This document shows positions 18,338-26,389 of a stretch of 64,000 bases of DNA, in pieces. The notes below the pieces were generated by a model. The model saw only the letters and a list, made by a program, of their open reading frames with translations. It had not been told where the DNA came from and did no database searches. The stretch comes from Halocatena salina (GTDB taxonomy: Archaea; Halobacteriota; Halobacteria; Halobacteriales; Haloarculaceae): contig NZ_CP096019.1 of assembly GCF_023115355.1 (NCBI RefSeq), positions 2,294,001 through 2,358,000 on the forward strand, read 5' to 3'. Position 1 is the first letter of the stretch. The number at the start of each line of letters is the position of its first letter. The position numbers and the translations under genes are program-made.

Positions 18338-19714
18338 CGATATCGTTCGGACGCGGGTACGAACGTCTTCGGCGGGTTGCAGCGTTGCCTGTGGTGCGAG
18401 TTCCGGATCGGAATCGCTCAGCAGCTCGAACTCCACGCGACGAAGCACCGTTGGAAGGACCAGCTTCAGCTCCATCATCGCAAACCTCATCCCGATGCAG
18501 TGGCGTGGTCCACCACCGAAGGGGAAGTAGGCGTACTCCGGCCGTTCGGGTGGATCCGTCCACCGGTCGGGATCAAACGCCTCCGGATCGTCGTAGAATC
18601 GTGGATTCCGGTGAAGGCGGAACTGCGGGATCGTGATGTTCGTTCCGTCCGGGATCACGTAGTTACCGAGGCCAATGTCCTCGGTCGCCGTGCGGAAGAC
18701 GGCGAACGCGGGAGGGTACAGCCGGAGCGATTCGCGTACAACGTGGTCGGTGTAGGTGAGATTTGGAACGTCGCTGGGTATCGGATCGCTGTCACCCAGC
18801 ACGTCGTCCCATTCCTCGCGGAGTCGCTTTTTTACCGCTGGATGCTGGGTCACCAACAGCACCGTGTACGTCAGCGCCAGCGACGTGGCTTCATGGCCAG
18901 CGAACAGGAATGTCAGCAACTGGTCCCGTAGCTCCCTCTCTGAATGACGGTAGCCGTTCGGGGTTTCCGTCGTGAGCAACAACGAAAGCAGGTCGTCCCT
19001 GTCCGATAACGGTCGTGCGTCCTCCGATCGACGCTCCTCGATCACCGCGTCAATGGTCGTTTCGAATTCTGACATAGCCCGGTCGTAGCGGCGTTGTGCC
19101 GGGGTCGGAATCCATGCGGGGAGGTACGTCGAAAGGGAACTCGAGTCTGCCTGTTCGTTGAGCGCGCTGGCGACTTCAGTGATCCCCGATCCCCGATCCT
19201 CGATAGTGAGATCGAACAGCGTTTTTGCGAGGATCACAAGCGTCAGCTCCGAAAACTGGCGGTTGATCGCCAGCTCCTCGTCATCGTCCCACGATTCGGC
19301 ATGGCAGGCGGCCACGTCGGTCATGGTGGTGCCGTAGCGCTCGATCCGATCTGGTGTGAACACGTTTTGGAGCATGATCCGCTGGTTGCGCCACTGCTCG
19401 CCCTCGGTGAACAGCACGCCCTCGGGGGCGAACTCGTTGCTGGCACCGTTGACCTCACCGAGTCGGAGTTTCCGAACCGATTCCGACTCCGTGACCAGCA
19501 ACTGTTCGACGTACTCGGGATGGAGCACTATCGTGAAATCCGATCCGCCGATTTCATACCGGACGACGTCGCCGTGCTCGGCCACGTGATCGAAAAAGCC
19601 GATCGGATCACGAGCGAGATCGAGCGTGCTGCCGATCACTGGCAGACCGTCCAGTTGGGGAGGTAGTTCGTCGCTCTGTTCATCTTCAGGTCCTTCGGCT
19701 GTGGAGGGCCCCAT
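18326..19714 (-). CDS. Cytochrome P450
   Basis: Heme-thiolate monooxygenase, 462 residues, soluble type without a membrane anchor. All core motifs are present: I-helix FAGHEATS (271-278), K-helix ESLR (328-331), PERW-like FDPDRW (380-385) and the heme loop FPFGGGPRHCIG (397-408) with Cys406 as axial ligand. It resembles CYP102/CYP4-like class II P450s more than short bacterial class I ones. No ferredoxin or reductase gene is adjacent; the J-domain ferredoxin in this window is 43 kb away. Substrate unknown. The adjacent HTH regulator at 19824 is divergently oriented. Confidence 0.94.
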   Translation of the reverse strand: MGPSTAEGPEDEQSDELPPQLDGLPVIGSTLDLARDPIGFFDHVAEHGDVVRYEIGGSDFTIVLHPEYVEQLLVTESESVRKLRLGEVNGASNEFAPEGVLFTEGEQWRNQRIMLQNVFTPDRIERYGTTMTDVAACHAESWDDDEELAINRQFSELTLVILAKTLFDLTIEDRGSGITEVASALNEQADSSSLSTYLPAWIPTPAQRRYDRAMSEFETTIDAVIEERRSEDARPLSDRDDLLSLLLTTETPNGYRHSERELRDQLLTFLFAGHEATSLALTYTVLLVTQHPAVKKRLREEWDDVLGDSDPIPSDVPNLTYTDHVVRESLRLYPPAFAVFRTATEDIGLGNYVIPDGTNITIPQFRLHRNPRFYDDPEAFDPDRWTDPPERPEYAYFPFGGGPRHCIGMRFAMMELKLVLPTVLRRVEFELLSDSDPELAPQATLQPAEDVRTRVRTISSLR

Positions 19715-19823
19715 GCTCGCGCTTTGATCCGTCGGGAGAAACGCGTTCGGCCGAACTGGCTAGGGAGTTCATCCGATCGAATGAATGTAGTTCCATCAGC
19801 ACGTTTATTGAACTGGTTCGAGA

Positions 19824-20498
19824 GTGAAATACTGTGATTTACGACTTTACCAACCCGATTGGATGCTCCATCCGATGCAGCAGTTCATCCGTGAGAATAC
19901 CGTCGTTCAGTACGAGGAGGTGGTGACGTGGAACGTTCAACCGAACGCGTCCCTAGAGTACGAACTGTTCTACGCGGAGGTGACCGATGTCGACCGATAT
20001 GTGGCGGCGATCGAGCGGGTGGACTCGACCCGGTGGCACCGTATCACTCGGATCGACGGCAAATCGGTGTACGTGTTCGCTTGTCAGGAGACCCGCAAAG
20101 AAGAGGTGGTACTCCGGCGTGCGTTCGCTCGCCTCGAACTCGTCGTCGTGCCGCCGATCGTCTACGATCATGAAGCCGCGATGGAGATGACTATCATCGG
20201 CGAAGGGGACGCACTCAGGGCGCTCGTGAACAGTATCCCGGGCCAGATCGATGTCACGATCAAGGAGATCGGCGAGTACGACCGGCCGAACGCGCGAGCC
20301 ACGGGCGCACTGACTGACCGTCAGTTCGAGGTGCTCCGGACGGCGCTTGATCTGGGCTACTTCGAGGTGCCACGGGAGGCGTCACTCGCCGAGCTGGCCA
20401 CAGAACTCGGCTGTGCGGAAAGCACGGTGTCGGTCACGCTCCGGAAGGCGGAAGCCGCGATCGTCTCCCGGGCCGCTAGTAGAGACCGGCGGAGATGA
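19824..20498 (+). CDS. HTH-10 (bacterio-opsin activator-type) transcription regulator
   Basis: A 224-residue regulator with the C-terminal HTH_10 domain of haloarchaeal Bat-like proteins: LTDRQFEVLRTALDLGYFEVPREASLAELATELGCAESTVSVTLRKAEAAIV (about residues 165-215). The N-terminal portion is an all-beta/alpha sensing region without a recognised PAS or GAF motif. It is transcribed divergently from the P450 gene with 109 bp between start codons, so control of the P450 is a reasonable guess. Its last 39 codons lie antisense to a small minus-strand ORF. Confidence 0.87.
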   Translation: MKYCDLRLYQPDWMLHPMQQFIRENTVVQYEEVVTWNVQPNASLEYELFYAEVTDVDRYVAAIERVDSTRWHRITRIDGKSVYVFACQETRKEEVVLRRAFARLELVVVPPIVYDHEAAMEMTIIGEGDALRALVNSIPGQIDVTIKEIGEYDRPNARATGALTDRQFEVLRTALDLGYFEVPREASLAELATELGCAESTVSVTLRKAEAAIVSRAASRDRRR

Positions 20499-20777
20499 GC
20501 GTGGTTCGTTCGTCCGGGTAGAACCGAGGGTGAGAGGCCTACGGCCCAAGGATCGACCGGAACGTCCGATACGCCGTCCATCAACGTCGAGCAAGCGTTT
20601 TCGGACGAAATGCTCTTTGGCACAGCGTTTGATCTCGACGCTGCCATCCTCCTCTTTGCTGATCCGGGTGTTCACTGCCGCCTCACACCACGGCTTGATG
20701 CACGTCTCCCGAGCCGGTGGCTCGTCGTTCTGGTCACAACCGATACTTTTCTCTATGTCGGTGTCGTTAGGATCCAT
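20382..20777 (-). CDS. Possible small Cys-containing protein, C-terminus doubtful
   Basis: A 131-codon ORF whose first 65 residues look real: acidic N-terminus, then CIKPWCEAAVNTRI, SVEIKRCAKEHFVRKRLLDVDG, which is like small haloarchaeal zinc-finger proteins (two Cys, then Cys and His). A purine-rich GGAAGGTGA lies just before the ATG. After about residue 65 the composition becomes Arg/Pro-rich and it overlaps the 3' end of the HTH gene antisense. In a different frame the text DVPVDPWAVGLSPSVLPG appears, so a frameshift has possibly extended or altered the end. Confidence 0.42.
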   Translation of the reverse strand: MDPNDTDIEKSIGCDQNDEPPARETCIKPWCEAAVNTRISKEEDGSVEIKRCAKEHFVRKRLLDVDGRRIGRSGRSLGRRPLTLGSTRTNEPRSSPPVSTSGPGDDRGFRLPERDRHRAFRTAEFCGQLGE

Positions 20778-21068
20778 TGGTGTTCACCTTCCGCGTAATG
20801 CGGCCTTCGAACACCGCCGTTCGGGTGTGTCTGCACCCGGACACTTTTCGCGTGCCAAGCGGCGTTCGTGCTTCTCATCGTAATGCGTGAGTAAAAAGCT
20901 ATCGAACAGGAAAGAAAACTGTCAATACTACTGATCGTCGACCCCGGTGAATGATCGCGCGCCACGTGAGCGCGGTCGCCTCGTGGGAGATGAATGGAAG
21001 CGGTATGACGGACGACGGGTAGTTCTCGAACGAACGCGTTAATATCGACCACACAACATATACGGGCT
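20778..21068. other. Intergenic region upstream of the M24 peptidase
   Basis: About 290 bp with no gene that I can support. A TATA-like TTAATATC at about 21040 lies 25-30 bp before the ATG at 21069, fitting a leaderless transcript for the M24 peptidase. TTTTTACTCACGCATTACG near 20880 could be the promoter of the minus-strand small ORF. Confidence 0.4.
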
Positions 21069-22244
21069 ATGCCGCCAACCTATCCGCGATTGTCGTCCCA
21101 TCTCGAGCAGACGAACACCGATGGATATCTGATCGAGGCTGACGGCGACGACAGCAATCAGTACTACCTGTCGGGATACCACGCACCGGACGACTTCGTT
21201 ACGCTGTACGCCGACGGCGACGTTTCGCTGCTCGTTTCGGGACTCGAATACACGCGAGCGAAGGCAGACAGCGACACCGACGCGGTCAGACAGCTTTCTG
21301 AATTCGACTACTGGGAAAAAGCCGAGAAGATGGATCCGCGAAACGCCAGAAAGCTCGTGACGGCAGACTTTCTCGCGGACGCCGGCATCGAGTCGGTTAC
21401 TGTTCCCGCCTCGTTTCCAACCAGCACCGCCGACGTGCTGCGCGATCAGGGCATTGACGTCGTATGGGACGAGGAGTACGTCCTTACGGCGGTCCGTGCA
21501 GTCAAAAGCGAACGCGAGATAGCACACATCGAGGAGACACAACGAGCCAACGAGGAGGCGATGGCCGTCGCCGAGGATCTTCTTGAGCGCGCAGCGGTCG
21601 AAGACGGCGTGTTACACCTCGACAACGAGGTGCTCACGAGCGAGGCGGTGCGCGAACGGATCGAAATCGCACTACTGGAGCAGGAGTGTGGGATGAGCGA
21701 CTGCATCGTCGCATCCGGAGCAGCGGCGGCTCGGGGCCACGATTCGGGGTCCGGACCGCTGGAAGCGAACGCGCCGATCATCATCGACATCTTCCCTCGA
21801 CACAAACGGACGAGATACTTCGCGGATATGACGCGGACGTTCGTGAAGGGCGAACCCAGCGATCGCATCGAGGAGTGGTACGAACTCGCTCACGAGGCGT
21901 ACGAGGCGGCGCTTGCCACCCTGCAAGCGGGTGTCTCTGGAGAGGCGGTTGACGACGCCGTGTGTGACGTGTTCGAAGCAGAGGGCTATCCGACGCTTCG
22001 AACCGATAGGTCCACTACGGACGGCTTCAACCACAGCACCGGCCACGGCGTCGGACTTGACGTGCACGAAGCGCCCCATCTCGCACAGCAAGGTGAGGAA
22101 CTCGAAGCCGGGCACGTCGTCACGGTCGAGCCGGGACTGTACGAGCAAGGAACGGGCGGTGTCCGAATCGAGGATCTCCTCGTCGTGACCGACGACGGGT
22201 ATGAGAATCTGACGGAGTATCCGACGGATCTGCGGGTCGTGTAG
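21069..22244 (+). CDS. pepQ: M24-family metallopeptidase (Xaa-Pro dipeptidase/aminopeptidase-like)
   Basis: Creatinase-fold peptidase of 391 residues, expected to cleave X-Pro peptides with two metal ions. The N-terminal creatinase domain is followed by the pita-bread domain with metal ligands in IIIDIFPRHKRTRYFADMTRTF (two Asp), HSTGHGVGLDVHEAPHL (His), VVTVEPGLYEQGTGGVRIEDLLVV (two Glu). The first Asp motif is DIF rather than the usual DxG, seen in some archaeal members. It probably has its own leaderless promoter and no operon partners. Confidence 0.9.
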   Translation: MPPTYPRLSSHLEQTNTDGYLIEADGDDSNQYYLSGYHAPDDFVTLYADGDVSLLVSGLEYTRAKADSDTDAVRQLSEFDYWEKAEKMDPRNARKLVTADFLADAGIESVTVPASFPTSTADVLRDQGIDVVWDEEYVLTAVRAVKSEREIAHIEETQRANEEAMAVAEDLLERAAVEDGVLHLDNEVLTSEAVRERIEIALLEQECGMSDCIVASGAAAARGHDSGSGPLEANAPIIIDIFPRHKRTRYFADMTRTFVKGEPSDRIEEWYELAHEAYEAALATLQAGVSGEAVDDAVCDVFEAEGYPTLRTDRSTTDGFNHSTGHGVGLDVHEAPHLAQQGEELEAGHVVTVEPGLYEQGTGGVRIEDLLVVTDDGYENLTEYPTDLRVV

Positions 22245-22312
22245 CTGTCGATTGAACTGTTTACTCGACCGTTCGTGCACTATGTATTACGAGTAAGCTT
22301 GTACTGTCGAGT

Positions 22313-22567
22313 ATGTCAACCGAAGAAACGACGGTCAGCGATCGTAGGATGGTTACGATCCCGGCGTCATTCTGTCAACGGCTCGACATCGAGCCCGGCG
22401 ATAAGCTTCGTTGGGACATCGATGAGGAGGGATCCCTGAAGGTCGCAGTCGTCAAGCAGCGGTACGGTGCGTTCGACGACTTCGAGCCGGTTCCGATGGG
22501 TGGCGGCGGTGGTGAGACCCACGATCTCGCTGGTTACGAGGAGACGGCGTTTTCGGAGGATGCGTGA
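22313..22567 (+). CDS. AbrB/SpoVT-type antitoxin (VapB-like)
   Basis: An 84-residue protein with an N-terminal AbrB swapped-hairpin domain (TTVSDRRMVTIPASFCQRLDIEPGDKLRWDIDEEGSLKVAVV) and a C-terminal flexible part with a glycine run (GGGGG) and acidic tail suited to neutralising a PIN toxin. Its stop codon overlaps the start of the PIN-domain gene, the classic vapBC arrangement. The antitoxin probably binds its own promoter. Confidence 0.88.
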   Translation: MSTEETTVSDRRMVTIPASFCQRLDIEPGDKLRWDIDEEGSLKVAVVKQRYGAFDDFEPVPMGGGGGETHDLAGYEETAFSEDA

Positions 22568-22992
22568 TGGTAGTTGCAGCCGTGGATACCGGCGTTCTCA
22601 TCGGAATGGCCGATTCCGACGACCACCGCCACGACGTTGCACGGGAGATCACCCGCGGGATTGACCACGGCGACCTCCCGACCGGGCGGGTGACGAACTA
22701 TGTCGTTCTCGAAACCTTGAACTGGATACACGCCCGCCAGCACCACGAGACGGCCGTCGAGACGTACGAACGGCTCCATGAGTCCGCTGGATTCGAGATC
22801 GTCCACGCGGCACAGAAGGATTTTACCCGGGCCGTCGAACTGTTCGAGACCTACGATAGCCTTGCGTTCGGGGACGCGACGATCACGGCGTACATGGAGC
22901 GTGAAGAGATCGAATATCTCTACTCGTTCGACGACGATTTCGACGCGATTGAGGATCTTACCCGTCTCGAGACGCCCGGCGATCCCCTCTGA
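22567..22992 (+). CDS. PIN-domain toxin (VapC-like ribonuclease)
   Basis: A 141-residue PIN-domain protein, probably an Mg-dependent endoribonuclease toxin. The four acidic residues are in the expected places: AAVDTGVLIG (Asp7), VVLETLNW (Glu49), LAFGDATITAYM and YSFDDDFDAI. The ATG at 22567 shares its A with the antitoxin stop TGA; a GTG one codon earlier is also possible. It forms an intact toxin-antitoxin pair with the preceding gene, unlike the decayed pair at 41.2-41.8 kb. Confidence 0.88.
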   Translation: MVVAAVDTGVLIGMADSDDHRHDVAREITRGIDHGDLPTGRVTNYVVLETLNWIHARQHHETAVETYERLHESAGFEIVHAAQKDFTRAVELFETYDSLAFGDATITAYMEREEIEYLYSFDDDFDAIEDLTRLETPGDPL

Positions 22993-23134
22993 GACCCCTT
23001 CTGTACGATATAATCGCTGTTAACCGATTACCGCATCGGACTCTTTCCTCCTGATAATCATGATTGTCTATATAGAAATCTTCATACCTTATATTTGGAA
23101 GTTTATGTCATAACGGGGTAATGGTCGGATCGGC

Positions 23135-23293
23135 CTAGGAACCGCCTCGGATCAATCCGTTGTGGTAGTCGGCTATGAGCTGCGTGAGGAGGGTGGGTCG
23201 GGGATCGTCGGAGAGATCGACGCCGATCTCGGATAGGGAACAATGGATCTCTATCGTACGCAACAGAAGTGCAGTGATGAATTTGAAATGCAT
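23135..23293 (-). CDS. Possible 52-residue ORF in a gene-poor gap
   Basis: The gap 22993-23462 holds no clear gene. Its first 120 bp are AT-rich (TATA-like GTCTATATAGAAA and CTTATATTTGG near 23070-23100). On the minus strand a 52-codon ORF starts MHFKFITALLLRTIEI and ends DYHNGLIRGGS. Its second half (VDLSDDPRPTLLTQLIADYHNGL) has a coding look with haloarchaeal codons. It may be a small gene or the tail of a lost one; no family is recognised. Confidence 0.28.
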   Translation of the reverse strand: MHFKFITALLLRTIEIHCSLSEIGVDLSDDPRPTLLTQLIADYHNGLIRGGS

Positions 23294-23462
23294 CACTTTT
23301 GACTACCGTGAGCGTGCCATTTCCGTTACGGTACGCTCATCGACTGAAGCAGCCACGAGACGTTGACCGTGGATCGGCAACCGTACTGAGAATAGGACCG
23401 CTTAGCCACACTCTTCACAACACCACACCGTTCTCGTGAACCGAAATCAAAACGACCGACAG

Positions 23463-24059
23463 ATGCTGTTCCCCGAAACGATCGAGACCGAGCGGCTCCG
23501 CCTCGACCGGCTTTCCCACGCTGTCGACGTGATCGAGTATTACGAGTGCTGTTCACACCACGAGCCGGGGATCGAGGAGATCACGCGGTATCTGCCGTGG
23601 AATCCCCATGAGACGGTGAAAGACACCCACGACTACCTCGCTTCCATGGAAGAAGAATGGAACGAAGGGACCCGTGCAGAGTACGTAATTCGTCCGAAAG
23701 ACGGCGAGGATGGAGCAGGTCAGATCGCGGGGAGTGCGGGCCTGTTGTGCCGGTGGGAGCAGGATCTCGGACTGCCGGCGATCTGGCTCCGGAAACGATT
23801 CTGGGGACGTGGCTACTCCGGCGAGCGCGCCGACGCCCTCCTCGAACTCGCCTTTGACCGGCTAGATCTCGGCGTGGTGGCGATCCCACTGCACAGTGAT
23901 AACGAGAACTCCTACCGAGCCGTCGAGAAATACGTCAACCGACATGGCGGCCGGTACGAAGGGCTGTTGCGCAACCACGCCAGCCGGTACGACGAACCTG
24001 CCGATCACCACCGGTTTTCGATCAGTCAGACGGAATACGAAGCTCACCACGACGGCTGA
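23463..24059 (+). CDS. GNAT-family N-acetyltransferase (RimJ/RimL type)
   Basis: A 198-residue acetyltransferase starting MLFPETIETERLRLDRLSH, the usual RimJ-like opening. The acetyl-CoA loop is recognisable but modified: AIWLRKRFWGRGYSGERADALLELAF (R/Q-x-x-G-x-G/A region), followed by LGVVAIPLHSDNENSYRAVEKYVNRHGG. A GTG nine codons upstream is an alternative start. Substrate unknown; members acetylate ribosomal protein N-termini, amino acids or antibiotics. Confidence 0.85.
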   Translation: MLFPETIETERLRLDRLSHAVDVIEYYECCSHHEPGIEEITRYLPWNPHETVKDTHDYLASMEEEWNEGTRAEYVIRPKDGEDGAGQIAGSAGLLCRWEQDLGLPAIWLRKRFWGRGYSGERADALLELAFDRLDLGVVAIPLHSDNENSYRAVEKYVNRHGGRYEGLLRNHASRYDEPADHHRFSISQTEYEAHHDG

Positions 24060-24068
24060 GATCGGCGT

Positions 24069-25004
24069 TCACTCGTTCACGTAGTGGAACCACTCGTCGT
24101 GGTCGTCCACACGGCGTTCGACCAGATCGAAAAACGCCGACTGGAGATCCTCGGTGACCGGTCCACGCGTTCCCGTACCGATCTGTGTGTCGTCGACCGT
24201 CCGGATCGGTGTGACCTCCGCGGCGCTCCCGGTGAAAAACAGCTCATCAGCGGTGTACAGCTCGCCCCGGCTGATCGCCGCGTTGTGGTGGACCGTGTAC
24301 CCGCGCTCGCGTGCGAGCGTGATAACCGTCTGTCGGGTGATCCCATCGAGAATGCTTTCGGCCAGCCCCGGCGTGTAGATCTCACCGTCCCGAACGAGAA
24401 AGACGTTCTCGCCCGGTCCTTCCGCGACGTTGCCCTCCTTGTTGAGGACGATCGCTTCGACGTAGCCGTTGCGTCGGGCCTCCTCACCAGCGAGCATGCT
24501 GTTCACGTACAGGCCGGTCGTTTTGGCGTTCGTCGGGATCTGGCTGGAGGCGTGCTTTCGCCACGAGGAGATCATCACGTCCACGCCCTCTTCGAGAGCC
24601 TCCTCACCGAGATACGTCCCCCACGGCCAACAGGCGATTGCGACTTGGGTCGGACAGCCAGCTGGACTCACGCCGAGGCTGTCATACCCATAGAAGGCGA
24701 TCGGTCGCACGTAACACGATTCCAATCCTTGGCGGCGGATGAGTTCCGTCGTCGCGGTCGTCAGTTCCTTGCGGCTGTAGTCGATGTCGAGATCGTACGG
24801 TTTTGCGGACGCGTACAATCGATCGAGGTGTTCGTCCCACCGGAAGATTGCAGGACCGTTCTCGGTGTCATAACATCGGATGCCCTCGAACACACCGCTT
24901 CCGTAGTGTAATCCATGGGTCAGGACGTGGATCTGGGCGTCGTTCCAATCGACGAACTCCCCGTCCATCCAGATCGTGTCGACATCCATCTCAGCGAAAC
25001 TCAT
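24069..25004 (-). CDS. ilvE: Branched-chain amino acid aminotransferase
   Basis: Fold-type IV PLP aminotransferase, last step of Val/Leu/Ile synthesis with 2-oxoglutarate/glutamate. The 311 residues show HGLHYGSGVFEGIRCY, the PLP-lysine region SQIPTNAKTTGLYVNSMLA, and the conserved AIVLNKEGNVAEGPGENVFLV and GITRQTVITLARERG. Length and motifs are normal. It is convergent with the acetyltransferase gene (9 bp between stops) and monocistronic. Confidence 0.95.
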   Translation of the reverse strand: MSFAEMDVDTIWMDGEFVDWNDAQIHVLTHGLHYGSGVFEGIRCYDTENGPAIFRWDEHLDRLYASAKPYDLDIDYSRKELTTATTELIRRQGLESCYVRPIAFYGYDSLGVSPAGCPTQVAIACWPWGTYLGEEALEEGVDVMISSWRKHASSQIPTNAKTTGLYVNSMLAGEEARRNGYVEAIVLNKEGNVAEGPGENVFLVRDGEIYTPGLAESILDGITRQTVITLARERGYTVHHNAAISRGELYTADELFFTGSAAEVTPIRTVDDTQIGTGTRGPVTEDLQSAFFDLVERRVDDHDEWFHYVNE

Positions 25005-25130
25005 GCCGTACTCTCAGTCTGGGGGGGTAATGAGTGTTGGCGGTTTTTGCCACGTCCCGATATGCTAGTTCATACCGTATTACAGCACCCAAACCGTCGA
25101 TCACCGTTCGCTGTGTCACAACAGTCCCAA

Positions 25131-25532
25131 CTACGATTTGTCCGCTGGGGCCACGAGCACCATCAGTTTGACACGGCCCACCGCGTCGAAATCCCTGAGG
25201 GCGTAAACGAGTTCACGGACCCGCCGGGCCTCTCCCCGACAGAACACCGCCTCCAGACACCACTCGCCCTGATGAGCATGGCTCGTCGCGCTGATAACGT
25301 CTTGAAACTCGTGCTGAACGGTGTGAAGCGGCTCGATGACGCGCTGGTGTTCGTAATCGAACGCGAGTAGCGCAACGACGGTGCCCGTCGTCGCTTCCAA
25401 GCGCTCGTGGCTTTCGGTGTACTCTCGTATGGCCTCCCGAACCGCCCGCGAGCGGGAGTCGTACCCCTCCGATCGCCACACCGCATCGAATGCTGCGAGA
25501 TCCTCTTCCGGAATGTTCAGGCTCGTGCGCAT
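25131..25532 (-). CDS. nikR: NikR-type nickel-responsive regulator
   Basis: A 133-residue ribbon-helix-helix regulator with a C-terminal ACT-like NikR domain. The N-terminus (RTSLNIPEEDLAAFDAVWRSEGYDSRSRAVREAIREY) is the DNA-binding part. The nickel ligands of E. coli NikR (His76, His87, His89, Cys95) have matching residues His74, His85, His87 and Cys92 (HTVQHE, SHAHQGEWC). It is divergent from a nickel/cobalt transporter with 100 bp between, which contains a NikR-like palindrome. It should repress uptake when nickel is sufficient. Confidence 0.92.
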   Translation of the reverse strand: MRTSLNIPEEDLAAFDAVWRSEGYDSRSRAVREAIREYTESHERLEATTGTVVALLAFDYEHQRVIEPLHTVQHEFQDVISATSHAHQGEWCLEAVFCRGEARRVRELVYALRDFDAVGRVKLMVLVAPADKS

Positions 25533-25567
25533 AAACGATCATTGGAGGTCTAGGCAAAGGAAGCCCC

Positions 25568-25598
25568 GTTATTACGAGATCATCATCACCATCATAAC
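25568..25598. promoter_or_regulatory. Candidate NikR operator
   Basis: GTTATTA (25568-25574) and TCATAAC (25592-25598), an inverted pair matching at 6 of 7 positions with a 17-bp spacer. The layout is close to the classical GTATGA-N16-TCATAC operator of NikR. It lies between nikR and the transporter, just before an AT-rich TATA-like stretch (CATTATTATG). Assignment is by motif geometry and position. Confidence 0.5.
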
Positions 25599-25632
25599 AA
25601 CATTATTATGGGTAACACTGTGATCGTGATTC

Positions 25633-26301
25633 ATGCTCGGGGGGTCACTGTCGATAGTTGTGAGCACTATGGTGTTAGGATTTATTCATGGAGCTGAGCC
25701 CGGTCATGGCTGGCCCATCGCCGCAGTGTACGCGCTTGATCGTTCCAACCGTTGGCTCTCCGGTCTCGTTGCGGGTCTTCTCATCGGTGTCGGCCACCTC
25801 GTCAGTTCTATCGCCGTCGTCGGACTTTTCTTCTTGTTGAAGACGTACAGTGGTGTCTCCCAGTTCGGTTGGCTGCAGTACGTCGCCGGCGTGCTTCTCA
25901 TCCTGCTCGGCGTTCACGAGTACCGGGCTGGTCACACGCACGATCATAGTCACGACCACGCGGGTGACACCGACCACGATCACCAACACGACACAGGTGG
26001 CTTGTCGGGTGAGGATCCGAGAGGGCTGTGGGGGATCACGAGCGCGGCGTTCGTGCTCGGGTTCGCTCACGAAGAGGAGTTCCAGATCATCGCTCTGTGT
26101 ACGGGTTCTACGTACTGTCTCGAACTGATGATGGTGTACGCGGTGGCCGTGATCGTCGCGCTTCTCACGCTGACGCTGCTGTTGATCGGGGGGTTCGAGC
26201 GGTACGAGGAGCGGATCGAACGATACGCCGAGTATCTCCCGACGATGTCGGCGGCCGTGTTGATCCTCATGGGCTGTGGGTTCGTTGCCGGCGTGTTGTG
26301 A
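25633..26301 (+). CDS. NicO/HupE-like nickel-cobalt transporter
   Basis: A 222-residue membrane protein with about six helices. Helix 1 contains GFIHGAEPGHGWPIAA, the HxxxPGH-type metal motif of NiCoT/RcnA/NicO carriers. A cytosolic or external loop (about residues 96-118) is a run of His and Asp residues, and a later helix has VLGFAHEEEFQIIALCTG. It is divergent from nikR, which supports nickel as substrate, although cobalt or export cannot be excluded. Confidence 0.85.
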   Translation: MLGGSLSIVVSTMVLGFIHGAEPGHGWPIAAVYALDRSNRWLSGLVAGLLIGVGHLVSSIAVVGLFFLLKTYSGVSQFGWLQYVAGVLLILLGVHEYRAGHTHDHSHDHAGDTDHDHQHDTGGLSGEDPRGLWGITSAAFVLGFAHEEEFQIIALCTGSTYCLELMMVYAVAVIVALLTLTLLLIGGFERYEERIERYAEYLPTMSAAVLILMGCGFVAGVL

Positions 26302-26389
26302 GCGATCGCGTACCGAGCTGTGCCGGTCGATACGAACACCGCTTGCCACAGATGCAACGCATAAATGGCGGGGGTCCAATATCCGGACA

